Below, one piece after another: positions 1 to 9,617 of a stretch of DNA of 64,000 bases. Position 1 is the first letter of the stretch. Each line of letters starts with the position of its first letter. Origin of the DNA: Flavobacterium aquiphilum (GTDB lineage: Bacteria > Bacteroidota > Bacteroidia > Flavobacteriales > Flavobacteriaceae); NCBI RefSeq assembly GCF_027111335.1, contig NZ_CP114288.1, positions 1,116,001 to 1,180,000 of the forward strand. Reading direction: 5' to 3'. The translations under genes were made by a program, and so were the position numbers. The notes beneath the pieces are model-generated. The model was not told where the DNA came from. It was given only the letters and a program-made list of their open reading frames with translations, and ran no database searches.

Positions 1-2822
1 TTGACGCATCGTTTTTAAACGATTCAAAGAAAGACGATCAATTTAGGTTAAAGGAAAAAGGATGGGTTCAATACGAATTTGATCAGCCGTTTTTGTGCAA
101 ATCTGTTCAAATTGAAACCAAAGGGAATAATTACCAAGCGCATCGTTTAATTGTTGAAGTGAGCGATGACGGCGTTAATTTCAAAAGCCTTGGACGATTA
201 GCCACACCACGTCAAGGTTGGCAAGATACGGATGCCTTTTACACTCACAGTATCGTACCAACAAAAGCGAAATATTTCCGTTTTGTTTACGATCCCGAAG
301 GAAGTGAACCCGGAGCCGAAGATTTGGATCCCGCAAAATGGAATCAGGGATTGAAAGTCGCCAAAATCTATTTGTCAAATGAGCCGCTGATTGATAATTA
401 TCAAGGAAAATCGGGAGCAATTTGGCGTTTGAGTCCACAAGTAACCGAAAAGGAAATCAACAGTTCCGATTGTGTTGATTTGGCAAAAATGATCAATATT
501 TCGAAGTTTGTTGATGCCAATGGAATATTGGATTGGAAAGCTCCATCCAAAGGGAATTGGCGAATCATTCGTTTTGGATACACGTCAACTGGACACGAAA
601 ATGCAACGGCAGGCGGTGGAAGAGGATTGGAAGTGGATAAATTTAATGTTGATGCCGTTCGTTTTCAATTGGATCATTGGTTCGGCGAAATGTTGAGAAC
701 TGCAGGGCCTGAACTGGCTTCCAAAGTGGTCAAAATTCTCCATATGGATAGCTGGGAATGCGGTAGCCAAAACTGGTCTCCTGTTTTTCAAGCCGAATTT
801 AAAAAACGAAGAGGCTATGATATTGTAACCTATTTGCCGGTTATGGCTGGAATTCCTGTTGAGAATATTGAAACTTCGGAGAAAGTATTATATGATGTCC
901 GAAAAACGATTTCAGAATTAATCGCAGAAAACTTTTTTGGAACATTAAAAGGAATTGCAAAAGACGCCAATGTAAAATTCAGTTCAGAGAATGTCGCGCC
1001 AACAATGATGAGCGACGGGCTTTTACACTTTAAATACGTTGATTATCCGAGTGGGGAATTTTGGCTGAAAAGCCCAACCCACGATAAGCCCAATGATATG
1101 CTCGATGCCATTTCGGGAGGGCATATTTATGGTAAAGATATCATTCAGGCCGAAGCTTTTACGGCTTTAAAAATGGACTGGGACGAACATCCCGGAAACC
1201 TAAAAGTGGTTGCGGATCGCAATTACGCACTCGGAATTAACCGATTTTTCTATCACGTTTTTGTGCATAATCCGTGGATAGACAGAAAGCCCGGAATGAC
1301 GCTGGATGGTATCGGTTCTTTTTTTCAAAGAGACCAAACCTGGTGGAAACCCGGGAAAGCTTGGGTGGATTATTGCCAAAGAGTGCAGTTTCAGTTGCAA
1401 AAAGGAAAGCCGGTAATTGATTTGGCTGTTTTTATTGGTGATGATTTGCCTTCAAGAGCGGTGCTTCCGGATAGATTGGTGCCGTTTATTCCGAATGTTT
1501 TTGGAAAAGATCGCCTGGAAAGTGAAGCCATTAGATTGAAAAACGAAGGTCAGCCTAGCATTAAAATGCCGAAAGAGGTTAGTTCGACTAAAAATTCAAC
1601 CGATTTGTCGCAATGGATTAACGCGATGAATGGTTATCAATATGATTCTTTCAATGCCGATGTTTTATTGAATAATGCTAAAGTCGAAAACGGAAAAGTA
1701 ATTTTCAGCAACAGTATTCAGTATGGTGCTTTGCTGTTTCCGGGAAGTCACAAAATGGCGCCGAACAAAATGATTTCTTTGGCTGTTGCCAAAAAAATAT
1801 TGGAATTGGTCAAAGACGGAGCAACTGTTTTCATTGACGAAAAACCGAATCTGCAACCAGGAATGTATTCAGATGCCGATCATAAAAGTTGGCAAACTAC
1901 AATCGATGAAATTTGGAACAATACTTCGAATGCAACTTCGTGGAAAATAGGAAAAGGAACGATAATTAAATTGCCTTATTTAGGAAATGATTTTACTGAA
2001 ATCGGAATTACTCAGGATGTCTATTTTCCAAATCTAAATAGAGCAGATTCTGAAACCATTGCCTGGACACACCGTCAATCGGATGAGGAGGATATTTACT
2101 TTTTATCGAATCAAAAAGAATCAAAAAGAACATTTGAAGCTTCGTTTCGAGTAGTCGAAAAAATCCCGCTTTGGTACAATCCGGTTACCGATAAAACTTC
2201 AGCATTGGCCAACTGGAAAATCGAAAACGGAAGAACTGTTGTTTCGATAACCTTAGATAAAAATGAATCTGGTTTTGTTATTTTTAAGGAAAAAACAAAA
2301 GAGGTTTTGGCAAAAGGCTATCAAAAAGGTTCTGAGTTTGAAAAGGTGCAGACTTTGGACGAAAACTGGGAATTACAGTTTGATTCCGAATTTAGAGGGC
2401 CAAAAGAAGTTGTGAAAACCAATAAATTGTTTGATTGGAGCACTTCGGATAATAACCAAATCAAATATTATTCGGGTACGGTTATCTATAAAAAAGAGTT
2501 TGTTTGGAACGGAAATAGTAAAGAACAATTGTGGTTGGATTTGGGTACAATCGCCAATATCGCCGAAGTTAGCATCAACGGAATAGATTGTGGTACGCTT
2601 TGGACATTTCCCTATAAAGTTGGTATTTCGCAAGCCTTGAAAAAAGGGAAAAATAGTATTGTCATCAAAATTACCAACACTTGGGCAAACCGATTGATTG
2701 GTGACGAAAAATTGCCAAAGGAACAAAGATTAACCTGGACTAACGCCCCTTTCAGATTGGAAGGAGAGCCTTTGCTGAAAGCGGGATTGCTGGGCCCGGT
2801 TACGATTGTAAAAGAAAAATAA
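1..2822 (+). CDS. GH106 family alpha-L-rhamnosidase (5'-truncated by window edge)
   Basis: The frame is open from base 3 of the window, so the gene begins upstream and no start is assigned here; 939 residues are visible. It resembles GH106 alpha-L-rhamnosidases, which remove terminal L-rhamnose from rhamnogalacturonan side chains in the periplasm. Family-like stretches are LHMDSWECGSQNW (about 750-785 on the DNA) with a following GYDI, then QAEAFTALKMDWDEHPG and the segment ending FVHNPW in the catalytic barrel. The C-terminal third (from about 2340) is a GH2-like beta-sandwich with YKKEF and WLDLGTIANIAEVSINGIDCG, as usual for this family. It is followed by a repeat-filled gap and an SGNH esterase on the same strand. 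The signal peptide is not visible. Family call is confident; the exact linkage cleaved is inference. Confidence 0.85.
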   Translation, partial: DASFLNDSKKDDQFRLKEKGWVQYEFDQPFLCKSVQIETKGNNYQAHRLIVEVSDDGVNFKSLGRLATPRQGWQDTDAFYTHSIVPTKAKYFRFVYDPEGSEPGAEDLDPAKWNQGLKVAKIYLSNEPLIDNYQGKSGAIWRLSPQVTEKEINSSDCVDLAKMINISKFVDANGILDWKAPSKGNWRIIRFGYTSTGHENATAGGGRGLEVDKFNVDAVRFQLDHWFGEMLRTAGPELASKVVKILHMDSWECGSQNWSPVFQAEFKKRRGYDIVTYLPVMAGIPVENIETSEKVLYDVRKTISELIAENFFGTLKGIAKDANVKFSSENVAPTMMSDGLLHFKYVDYPSGEFWLKSPTHDKPNDMLDAISGGHIYGKDIIQAEAFTALKMDWDEHPGNLKVVADRNYALGINRFFYHVFVHNPWIDRKPGMTLDGIGSFFQRDQTWWKPGKAWVDYCQRVQFQLQKGKPVIDLAVFIGDDLPSRAVLPDRLVPFIPNVFGKDRLESEAIRLKNEGQPSIKMPKEVSSTKNSTDLSQWINAMNGYQYDSFNADVLLNNAKVENGKVIFSNSIQYGALLFPGSHKMAPNKMISLAVAKKILELVKDGATVFIDEKPNLQPGMYSDADHKSWQTTIDEIWNNTSNATSWKIGKGTIIKLPYLGNDFTEIGITQDVYFPNLNRADSETIAWTHRQSDEEDIYFLSNQKESKRTFEASFRVVEKIPLWYNPVTDKTSALANWKIENGRTVVSITLDKNESGFVIFKEKTKEVLAKGYQKGSEFEKVQTLDENWELQFDSEFRGPKEVVKTNKLFDWSTSDNNQIKYYSGTVIYKKEFVWNGNSKEQLWLDLGTIANIAEVSINGIDCGTLWTFPYKVGISQALKKGKNSIVIKITNTWANRLIGDEKLPKEQRLTWTNAPFRLEGEPLLKAGLLGPVTIVKEK

Positions 2823-2836
2823 AATAATAAATCTAA

Positions 2837-2965
2837 CCACAGATTAAAGGATTTTCACAGATTAGAAATCCTTTTGAATCTTTTAATCTGTGGCAAAAAA
2901 AATTAGCACACAGATTTTGGCAGATTATATATTAAAATCTGTGAAAATTTTTTTAATCTGTCGCA
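2837..2965. repeat. Imperfect inverted repeats with AATCTGTG core
   Basis: CCACAGATTAAAGG at 2837 faces TTTTAATCTGTGG ending at 2893. A second pair, CACAGATTTTGGCAG and TTAAAATCTGTG, follows up to about 2965. The same AAATCTG(T/C)G core recurs in at least seven other gaps of this window, so it is a dispersed intergenic palindrome family. It may act as a transcription terminator or mRNA 3' stabiliser after the GH106 gene. Confidence 0.7.
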
Positions 2966-2978
2966 AAGGAATAAAATA

Positions 2979-3120
2979 GGACGCTCCTATGGAGCTTGTT
3001 TTGGAAATGTTATTTTTTCTACAAACAGATAGTCCCTACGGGACTTTAAAAACTCCTTTAGGAGTGTACTGTTTGTAGAAAATAATGGTAAGATTAATTT
3101 TTAGCTCCGTAGGAGCGACC
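2979..3120. repeat. Nested palindromic element (three levels)
   Basis: Outer arms 2979-2996 and 3103-3120 pair with two mismatches. Inside them TTTTCTACAAACAG (3015-3028) pairs perfectly with 3069-3082. The centre holds two small palindromes, AGTCCCTACGGGACT and ACTCCTTTAGGAGT. Each outer arm is itself self-complementary (GCTCCTATGGAGC). The whole could fold as a multi-branched cruciform or RNA. No ORF is present. Together with the preceding repeat it fills the 333-base gap before the esterase gene. Confidence 0.75.
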
Positions 3121-3155
3121 TGTTTAGATTAGGATAATTTAAGAATAAAATATAA

Positions 3156-4589
3156 ATGAGAAATTTTAAAAAATCAATTATTGCTCTTTTTGTGGTTTTA
3201 GGAAGCTTTCAAATCAATGCCAAAATCAAACTTCCGGCGCTGTTTACGGACAATATGATGTTACAGCAAAAGTCGAATGCACCAATCTGGGGTTGGGCTG
3301 AAAAGAATGCAAATGTTACAGTAAAAGCATCTTGGAGCACAAAAATCTGCAAAACAAAAGCAGACGATTCAGGAAAGTGGAAAACAGAATTACAAACCCC
3401 ATCATTTGGCGGTCCGTTTACAATTGAAGTTTCTGAAGGAGCTGAAAAAGTGCTTATCAAAAACGTTTTGATTGGCGAAGTTTGGTTATGTTCGGGACAG
3501 TCGAATATGGAAATGCCTTTGAAAGGATTTCCTGGACAGCCTGTGAGAAACGGCAATGAAATCATCGTAAAATCGGCCAATAAAAACATTCGTCTGATTA
3601 CAATTCCGCGCGCAACCGTGTTGCAACCTTTGGATAATTTTGAAGGAAAATGGGAAGTGGCTTCGCCAAAATCTACGGGTAATTTTAGCGCAACAGCTTG
3701 GTATTTTGGTTCGCTTTTGCAAGAAGTATTGCAGGTTCCCGTGGGATTGATTCACGTTTCGTACGGAGGTTCAAGTATGGAAGCCTGGATGAATCAGGAA
3801 ATGTTGAAAGATTTTGCAAGTGCCAAAATTCCAACCACAAAAGAAGAGTTGGCCAAAGACCCAAACCGCGTTCCGACGACTTTGTTTAACGGAATGCTTT
3901 CGCCGGTTATTGGTTACGGAATCAAAGGCTGTATTTGGTACCAAGGGGAATCCAATTACGAAAGAGCAAATGAATACACTGCTTTGATGAAAAAGATGGT
4001 TTCGAGTTGGAGAGCGTTGTGGAAACAAGGTGATTTTCCTTTTTATTTCGCACAGATTGCACCGTTCAATTACGCTTCTTTTCATCCGAAAGATTATTTG
4101 GAAAAATACAATTCGGCTTATTTGAGAGAAGCACAATTGAAAGCTTCGAAGGAAATTCCAAATGCTGGATTGGCGGTTTTGATGGATGTTGGTGAAGAAA
4201 ATAATATTCACCCAACGGACAAAGAAAAAGGAGGAAACCGTTTGGCGTTTCAGGCTTTGAGTAAAACCTACGGGGTGGAAGGCTTCGAATTTGAAAGCCC
4301 GAAATACAAAAGTATGGAGATAAAAGACAATTCTGTTACCGTTTCTTTTGATGATGTGCCTAACGGAATAACATCTTACGGAAAAGAGGTGAACGGTTTT
4401 GAAATCGCAGGAGAAGACAAGGTTTTTTATCCTGCAAAAGCGGAAGTTCGCAGAAAATCGGTGGTTTTGACTTCGGACAAAGTGGCGAAACCCGTAGCGG
4501 TACGCTATTTGTGGAAGGATTTTGTAAAAGCGGAATTGTTCAGTAATGGCGGATTGCCGATGTCGTCGTTTAGGACTGATGAGTGGTAG
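3156..4589 (+). CDS. Secreted SGNH-type sialate O-acetylesterase-like carbohydrate esterase
   Basis: A 477-residue protein with a signal peptide (first ~22 residues, ending INA) and a family-like N-terminal beta domain. The SGNH block I is GQSNMEM with nucleophile Ser116. Further blocks are WYQGESNYERA and IHPTDKEKGG with the likely catalytic His352. The family is named for 9-O-acetyl sialic acid, but members in pectin loci remove acetyl groups from plant polysaccharides. The neighbours (GH106, GH127, pectate lyases) suggest rhamnogalacturonan or another pectic acetyl ester as substrate; that part is inference. ATG 3156 was chosen because it immediately precedes the signal peptide. Confidence 0.85.
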   Translation: MRNFKKSIIALFVVLGSFQINAKIKLPALFTDNMMLQQKSNAPIWGWAEKNANVTVKASWSTKICKTKADDSGKWKTELQTPSFGGPFTIEVSEGAEKVLIKNVLIGEVWLCSGQSNMEMPLKGFPGQPVRNGNEIIVKSANKNIRLITIPRATVLQPLDNFEGKWEVASPKSTGNFSATAWYFGSLLQEVLQVPVGLIHVSYGGSSMEAWMNQEMLKDFASAKIPTTKEELAKDPNRVPTTLFNGMLSPVIGYGIKGCIWYQGESNYERANEYTALMKKMVSSWRALWKQGDFPFYFAQIAPFNYASFHPKDYLEKYNSAYLREAQLKASKEIPNAGLAVLMDVGEENNIHPTDKEKGGNRLAFQALSKTYGVEGFEFESPKYKSMEIKDNSVTVSFDDVPNGITSYGKEVNGFEIAGEDKVFYPAKAEVRRKSVVLTSDKVAKPVAVRYLWKDFVKAELFSNGGLPMSSFRTDEW

Positions 4590-4610
4590 GTTAACGAAAT
4601 TATAGATAAA

Positions 4611-4718
4611 GTTTGTCATTTCGACCAACGGGAGAAATCACACAAGTAAATCGACAAAAGTTGAAAACATTCTGTACGGAGCTTCTAGTGCGATTCGCCT
4701 TTCGTCGGAATGACAAAC
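4611..4718. repeat. ~105-bp palindromic element, copy 1 (GTTTGTCATT...AATGACAAAC)
   Basis: The ends GTTTGTCATTTCGACCAACG (from 4611) and CGTCGGAATGACAAAC (to 4718) are imperfect inverted repeats around a loop containing a TCGACAAA motif. Related copies lie at 40016, 41873 and 54016. This one is the most diverged. It fills most of the 157-base gap between two genes. Confidence 0.75.
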
Positions 4719-4746
4719 GAGACAAAAATTAAAATTAATAAATAAG

Positions 4747-7074
4747 TTGAAATACATAAAATACATACTTCTCTTCACTACGTTTTTAGTCAAAGCGCAA
4801 ATTCCCGTGCTTGATAATTACAACCAAATATGGACAACCCAAAGTGCAAATTCCTCTGAGTCGATGCCTTTGGGAGGCGGTGATATTGGCTTGAATGTTT
4901 GGGTAGAAAAAGGGGATTTATACTTCTATTTTTCGCGAAGCGGAACTTTTGACGAACATAATACATTGCTGAAATTAGGTCGCGTAAAAGTGGCGCTAAG
5001 TCCAAATCCTTTTGCCGGAAAAGAAGGTTTTCATCAGGAATTGAAACTCAAAGACGGCTACATTTTGGTTGGACAAAATGATGCTAAAATCAAGCTTTGG
5101 GTGGATGTTTTCAAGCCAGTAATCCATTTGGATTTAGAAAGCAAAACGCCTCTGAAAATGACCGCTTCCTACGAAAGTTGGCGTTACAAAAACCGTGATT
5201 CCAAAGGAAAGGCCAATAATGCCAATTCGTATAAATGGGCACCGCAGGGAGATATTGTCACTTTCAAAGATTCCATTGCATTTGAAAATAACGGAATCAA
5301 ATTTTACCACCGAAACCGAGAGCAAACCGTTTTTGATGTTGCAGTAAAACAGCAAAAAATGGAATCGGTTAAGGATCAAATGATGAATCCGATTGCGAAT
5401 TTGACTTTTGGCGGATTTATGAAAGGCGAGAATTTAAAATCGGACGGAACTTACCTTGGAAAATATCAGGAAACTGATTTCAAAGGATTTAATTTATCGA
5501 GTATAAAACCATCGAAAAAACAGTCACTGGAAATTTATTTGAACACAAGTCAATCTGATTTTAGTACGTGGAATAACGGATTGAAAAATCAAATTTCGGA
5601 GTACAAAATCAAAGGAAAACAAGCGGAGAAAAACACTCAGATTTGGTGGAATAATTTTTGGAACCGCAGTTTTATTTTTACGCAAAAAAACAAATCAGCA
5701 GAGAAAGATTCGGTGTATCAAATCGGGCAGAATTATCAGTTGTTCCGTTATATGCTGGGTTGCAATGCCTACGGGAAATATCCAACCAAATTCAACGGCG
5801 GACTGTTTACAGTTGATCCAGTTTTTACCAATCCCGATTTGAATTTCACACCCGATTTCAGAAATTGGGGAGGAGGAACGATGACGGCTCAAAACCAACG
5901 GTTGGTTTATTATCCAATGACAAAAAGTGGTGATTTTGATATGATGAAATCACAGTTGGATTATTATTTAAGTTTACAAAAAAATGCCGAATTGCGTTCG
6001 AAAGTATATTGGAAACACGGTGGAGCAGTTTTCGTTGAACAACTGGAAAATTTTGCTTTGCCAAATCCTGCGGAGTATGAGTGGAAACGTCCGGCAGACT
6101 ACGATCCCGGAATGGAATATAACGCTTGGTTGGAGTACGAATGGGACACGGTTTTTGAGTTTTGCAAAATGATGTTGGAACAGAAAGAATATGCTGGAGA
6201 AGACATTCAAAAATACAATTCGTTTATCGTCAGTTGCTTGAGATTCTTTGATGAACATTATCAATTTTTAGCGAAACAAAGAGGAAGAAAAGCTTTGGAT
6301 TCGGATGGACATTTGATTCTTTATCCTGGTTCAGGAGCCGAAACTTATAAAATGGCGTATAATTCCAATAGCACTATTTCGGCCTTAAAAATAATTACTG
6401 AAAAGCTATTAAACCTTTCGGAAAAAGAATTGTCTAAAGAAGAGCTTGATTATTTGAAAGGCTTTCAAACGCGAATTCCGCCTTTGAATTTCAGAACTTT
6501 TGATGGATTTAAAACATTGGCACCAGCCAAATCTTGGGAACGCGTAAACAATTCCGAAGTGCCACAATTGTACCCGGTTTATCCGTGGGGAATTTACGGC
6601 ATTGGAAAACCTGATTTAGAAACCGCTTTAAATACCTGGAAATACGATACCGATGCGATAAAATTTAGAAATCATATCGGTTGGAAACAGGATAATATTT
6701 TTTCGGCGCGTTTAGGATTAACGGAAGAAGCAGCGAAATACAACACCTTGAAGATGGCCAATTCGGGTAGAAGATTTCCAGCTTTTTGGGGACCGGGATA
6801 TGATTGGGTTCCTGATCACAACTGGGGTGGTTCAGGGATGATTGGAATGCAGGAAATGCTTTTACAGGAAGCAGATGGTAAACTATACCTTTTTCCGGCG
6901 TGGCCAAAAGAATGGAATGTCTATTTCAAATTGCATGCAAAAGAGAATACTACAATTGAAGCCGAACTGATTGATGGGGAATTAAAAGGTCTCAAAGTAA
7001 TTCCGGAAGGAAGAAAAAAAGATGTTATTAACCTGCTTGGAAAATCGGAAGCAGAAAAAACCAAATTAAAATGA
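4747..7074 (+). CDS. Secreted DUF5703-type glycoside hydrolase-like protein
   Basis: A 775-residue secreted protein. TTG 4747 is preferred as start because it alone gives a complete signal peptide (MKYIKYILLFTTFLVKAQ) and no ATG lies nearby. Residues ~20-280 form a beta-rich N-terminal domain beginning with YNQIWTTQS and MPLGGGDIGLNVWVE, as in DUF5703 proteins. The remainder looks like an (alpha/alpha)6 barrel, with FNGGLFTVDP, NWGGGTMTAQNQR and WGGSGMIGMQEML. The layout resembles GH95-type enzymes, but I know no assigned reaction. Its stop overlaps the next start (ATGA), so it is translationally coupled to the pectate lyase. The DUF5703 name is by recall of family-like sequence. Confidence 0.75.
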   Translation: MKYIKYILLFTTFLVKAQIPVLDNYNQIWTTQSANSSESMPLGGGDIGLNVWVEKGDLYFYFSRSGTFDEHNTLLKLGRVKVALSPNPFAGKEGFHQELKLKDGYILVGQNDAKIKLWVDVFKPVIHLDLESKTPLKMTASYESWRYKNRDSKGKANNANSYKWAPQGDIVTFKDSIAFENNGIKFYHRNREQTVFDVAVKQQKMESVKDQMMNPIANLTFGGFMKGENLKSDGTYLGKYQETDFKGFNLSSIKPSKKQSLEIYLNTSQSDFSTWNNGLKNQISEYKIKGKQAEKNTQIWWNNFWNRSFIFTQKNKSAEKDSVYQIGQNYQLFRYMLGCNAYGKYPTKFNGGLFTVDPVFTNPDLNFTPDFRNWGGGTMTAQNQRLVYYPMTKSGDFDMMKSQLDYYLSLQKNAELRSKVYWKHGGAVFVEQLENFALPNPAEYEWKRPADYDPGMEYNAWLEYEWDTVFEFCKMMLEQKEYAGEDIQKYNSFIVSCLRFFDEHYQFLAKQRGRKALDSDGHLILYPGSGAETYKMAYNSNSTISALKIITEKLLNLSEKELSKEELDYLKGFQTRIPPLNFRTFDGFKTLAPAKSWERVNNSEVPQLYPVYPWGIYGIGKPDLETALNTWKYDTDAIKFRNHIGWKQDNIFSARLGLTEEAAKYNTLKMANSGRRFPAFWGPGYDWVPDHNWGGSGMIGMQEMLLQEADGKLYLFPAWPKEWNVYFKLHAKENTTIEAELIDGELKGLKVIPEGRKKDVINLLGKSEAEKTKLK

Positions 7075-9521
7075 TTAAGAAATTAGTGGGGGCTGCAGCT
7101 TTGGCTATGCTATTGGCAACAAACGGGCAAGCTCAAAATACGGACAAACAAATCGTAAAAGTCGATTTTGACTTTTTTCAAAGACGATTGGAAGAAGTAC
7201 ATGATCCGGCTTATGATTCATGGGTGGTAAACGAGCAAAAAGAAGCTGAGAAAAAGTTTAATAATGTAACTTTTAAGCTAAAAGGAAATTTTACTTCCAA
7301 ATGGAATAAAGTAGGGATGAATGCTCCTTTTTACAACAAATTGGCAAGTGACGGATTGGTTACAGCAGAAAATTTGGAACTAAAAATAAGCGGATTGAAA
7401 GAAGGAAAACATACGCTTTTGACGTTTCATAATGCGTTTGATGTGATTACAGGAAAGACTTTTTCCCCGATAAAAATTTATGTAAACGGAAAATTGGCAG
7501 AGACTGTAAATGCAAGCCAAAGAACCAATACAAAGGTTGATGCAGCAATGGCTTATTTAACTTTTAATGCTGTAAAATCAAAGGAAGTAATCATTCGTTT
7601 TGAAATCGACCCAACTACAAATCCTGATATTGTAAAGGAAATTGTTATCAATGGTTTTGAGTTGGACACACCAAATTTAATGAATCAGGCGCGCACTCCA
7701 CAACCTAATAATGGAGACGAACACGTTGAGCTAACTAAAAATGTAATATTGAAATGGGATGCTTCAAAGAATGCAGTAGCTCACAAATTGTATTTTGGAG
7801 ATGATAAAAACGCCGTAGCTAATGCAACTGAATCATCGAAGGAATTCAAAACAAAATCAATTGAAACAAGTTTTCCAGTTTCTAATTTGTACAGTGGTTT
7901 AACTTATTACTGGCGTGTTGATGAGATTGATAGTAACGGTAATGTAACTTTAGGTAACGTTTGGTCATTCAAGCCTGCACAATTGGCTTTCCCGGGTGCT
8001 GAAGGTTACGGCCGATATGCAGTTGGAGGTCGTGGAGGAAAAGTGGTTGAAGTAACAAATCTAAACGATGACGGACCTGGAAGTTTGCGTGATGCGGTAA
8101 ATCAGGAAATTGGACCAAGAACGATTGTTTTTAATGTTTCGGGAAATATTCAATTGGCTTCAAGATTGGTGGTAAACCAACCTTACATTACAATCGCTGG
8201 TCAAACTGCGCCAGGGGAAGGAATTACAATTACCAGAGCACCTATTGGCTTGACTGGAAATGACGGTGTTATCCGATTTTTGAAAGTTAGAATTGGTGGT
8301 GGAAAGACATATGATGGAATGGGATTGACCGGTGCTAACTTCAGTATTATTGATCACTGCTCAATTAGTTGGACAATCGACGAATCATTCAGTTCTCGTG
8401 GTGCGCACCATATTTCGTTGCAAAGAACCTTGATTTCAGAGGCTTTGAACGTTGCAGGTCATGATAAATACGGCCCAGGTAAAATGCATGGTTATGCAGC
8501 AACGATTGGTGGTGATATCGGAAGTTTTCATCATAATTTATTGGCACATAATGAAGGACGAAACTGGAGTATTGGCGGTGGTTTGAACGGTGAGGGGTAT
8601 TATACAGGAAGAATAGATATCCGAAATAATGTAGTTTATAACTGGGGAGCAAGAGCAACTGACGGCGGTGCCAACGAGGTGAATTTTGTAAATAACTATT
8701 ATAAACCGGGTGCTTCGACTAAGATTTTTGTGGCATTGAATGCGCAACACGAAGGAGTTGGAAAAGGGATGCAACGCTATTATTTTGATGGAAATATAAT
8801 GCCGGGTTATTTTGATGCGAAAACTCAAGAGAAAGGTAGAAAAATGACAATAACTCATGATGAAAAGGTTAGCTATCAAACATTTGTTGATAAACCATTT
8901 TTCGATTCTTATGTAGAAACTCAATCGGCAGAAGCAGCATATAAAAATGTACTTTCGGATGTTGGGGCGAATCAGCCGTTTTTTGACAAACACGATAACC
9001 GAATCATTGACGAAACTTTAAAAGGAACATTTACTTATAAAGGAAGCAAAAGTGGTTTGGGCGGTATGATTGACAACGAAGCCGATCAAGGGGGATGGCC
9101 GAATTTTGCATCAGAAACTCGTGCTGCAGATTGGGATACCGATCACGACGGATTGCCTAACTTTTGGGAAAAAGCTTTTGGTTTGAACGAAAATTCTAAA
9201 GCAGGTGATTTTTCAGATGCCAATTCAGATCCAGAAAGAGACGGATTTACAGAATTAGATAATTATTTAGATTGGTTGGCGCAACCTCATTATTTTGTAA
9301 ATTCGGGCGAAAAAGTAGTTTTATCTGCGACCGATTTTTTCAAAGGATATGAGAAAAGCCCGGTTTATACTTTCTCTGAACTTAAAAATGGGAAAGTAGA
9401 TTTAAAAGGAAAAGAGATTCAGTTTTTTACAGTAGAAAAAGGATTTGCATCTTTCATAATCACGGTGAAAGACGCGGACGGAGATTCAATGAGTCGTAAA
9501 ATTAATTTCTTTGTGAAATAA
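7071..9521 (+). CDS. Multidomain secreted PL1-like pectate lyase
   Basis: An 816-residue protein with a signal peptide (to about residue 22, ending GQAQ). An N-terminal beta-domain covers ~30-205, and an Fn3-like segment ~210-305 includes YYWRVDEID. The right-handed beta-helix lyase domain starts at LAFPGAEGYGRYAVGGRGG and continues through PGSLRDAV, ITIAGQTAPGEGI and ISWTIDESFSSRG. It would cleave de-esterified homogalacturonan by beta-elimination. A calcium-binding-type segment (DTDHDGLPNFWEKAFGLN) follows near residue 690. The C-terminal ~80 residues form a cadherin-like beta module ending at KINFFVK. No typical type IX sorting domain is seen. The start overlaps the upstream stop by 4 bases. 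The N-terminal modules distinguish it from the two shorter lyases at 18935 and 21481. Confidence 0.88.
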   Translation: MIKKLVGAAALAMLLATNGQAQNTDKQIVKVDFDFFQRRLEEVHDPAYDSWVVNEQKEAEKKFNNVTFKLKGNFTSKWNKVGMNAPFYNKLASDGLVTAENLELKISGLKEGKHTLLTFHNAFDVITGKTFSPIKIYVNGKLAETVNASQRTNTKVDAAMAYLTFNAVKSKEVIIRFEIDPTTNPDIVKEIVINGFELDTPNLMNQARTPQPNNGDEHVELTKNVILKWDASKNAVAHKLYFGDDKNAVANATESSKEFKTKSIETSFPVSNLYSGLTYYWRVDEIDSNGNVTLGNVWSFKPAQLAFPGAEGYGRYAVGGRGGKVVEVTNLNDDGPGSLRDAVNQEIGPRTIVFNVSGNIQLASRLVVNQPYITIAGQTAPGEGITITRAPIGLTGNDGVIRFLKVRIGGGKTYDGMGLTGANFSIIDHCSISWTIDESFSSRGAHHISLQRTLISEALNVAGHDKYGPGKMHGYAATIGGDIGSFHHNLLAHNEGRNWSIGGGLNGEGYYTGRIDIRNNVVYNWGARATDGGANEVNFVNNYYKPGASTKIFVALNAQHEGVGKGMQRYYFDGNIMPGYFDAKTQEKGRKMTITHDEKVSYQTFVDKPFFDSYVETQSAEAAYKNVLSDVGANQPFFDKHDNRIIDETLKGTFTYKGSKSGLGGMIDNEADQGGWPNFASETRAADWDTDHDGLPNFWEKAFGLNENSKAGDFSDANSDPERDGFTELDNYLDWLAQPHYFVNSGEKVVLSATDFFKGYEKSPVYTFSELKNGKVDLKGKEIQFFTVEKGFASFIITVKDADGDSMSRKINFFVK

Positions 9522-9525
9522 TAAT

Positions 9526-9588
9526 TTACAGCAAATTCGCAAATTATTTAAAATACGTTTATGTATTAAATTTGCGAATTTGCTGTAA
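9526..9588 (+). terminator. Hairpin with perfect 20-bp arms after pectate lyase
   Basis: TTACAGCAAATTCGCAAATT (9526-9545) is exactly complementary to 9569-9588. The 23-base loop contains a smaller ATAC/GTAT pair. It starts five bases after the stop codon. It lacks a long U tract, so it may be a repeat or mRNA stabiliser rather than a strong intrinsic terminator. Confidence 0.65.
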
Positions 9589-9617
9589 CATTTTATATAA
9601 AAATAAAAAACATTAAA

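Noticed and set aside
3771..4628. 285-codon open frame on the - strand opposite the esterase gene
   Set aside because: Shadow frame of a well-supported esterase with complete SGNH motifs; its protein is rich in F, R and H without recognisable domains.
7071..9521. Type IX secretion C-terminal sorting domain in the multidomain lyase and other long enzymes
   Set aside because: C-termini end in ordinary beta strands or calcium-loop segments; no conserved sorting-domain ending was seen in any protein of the window.
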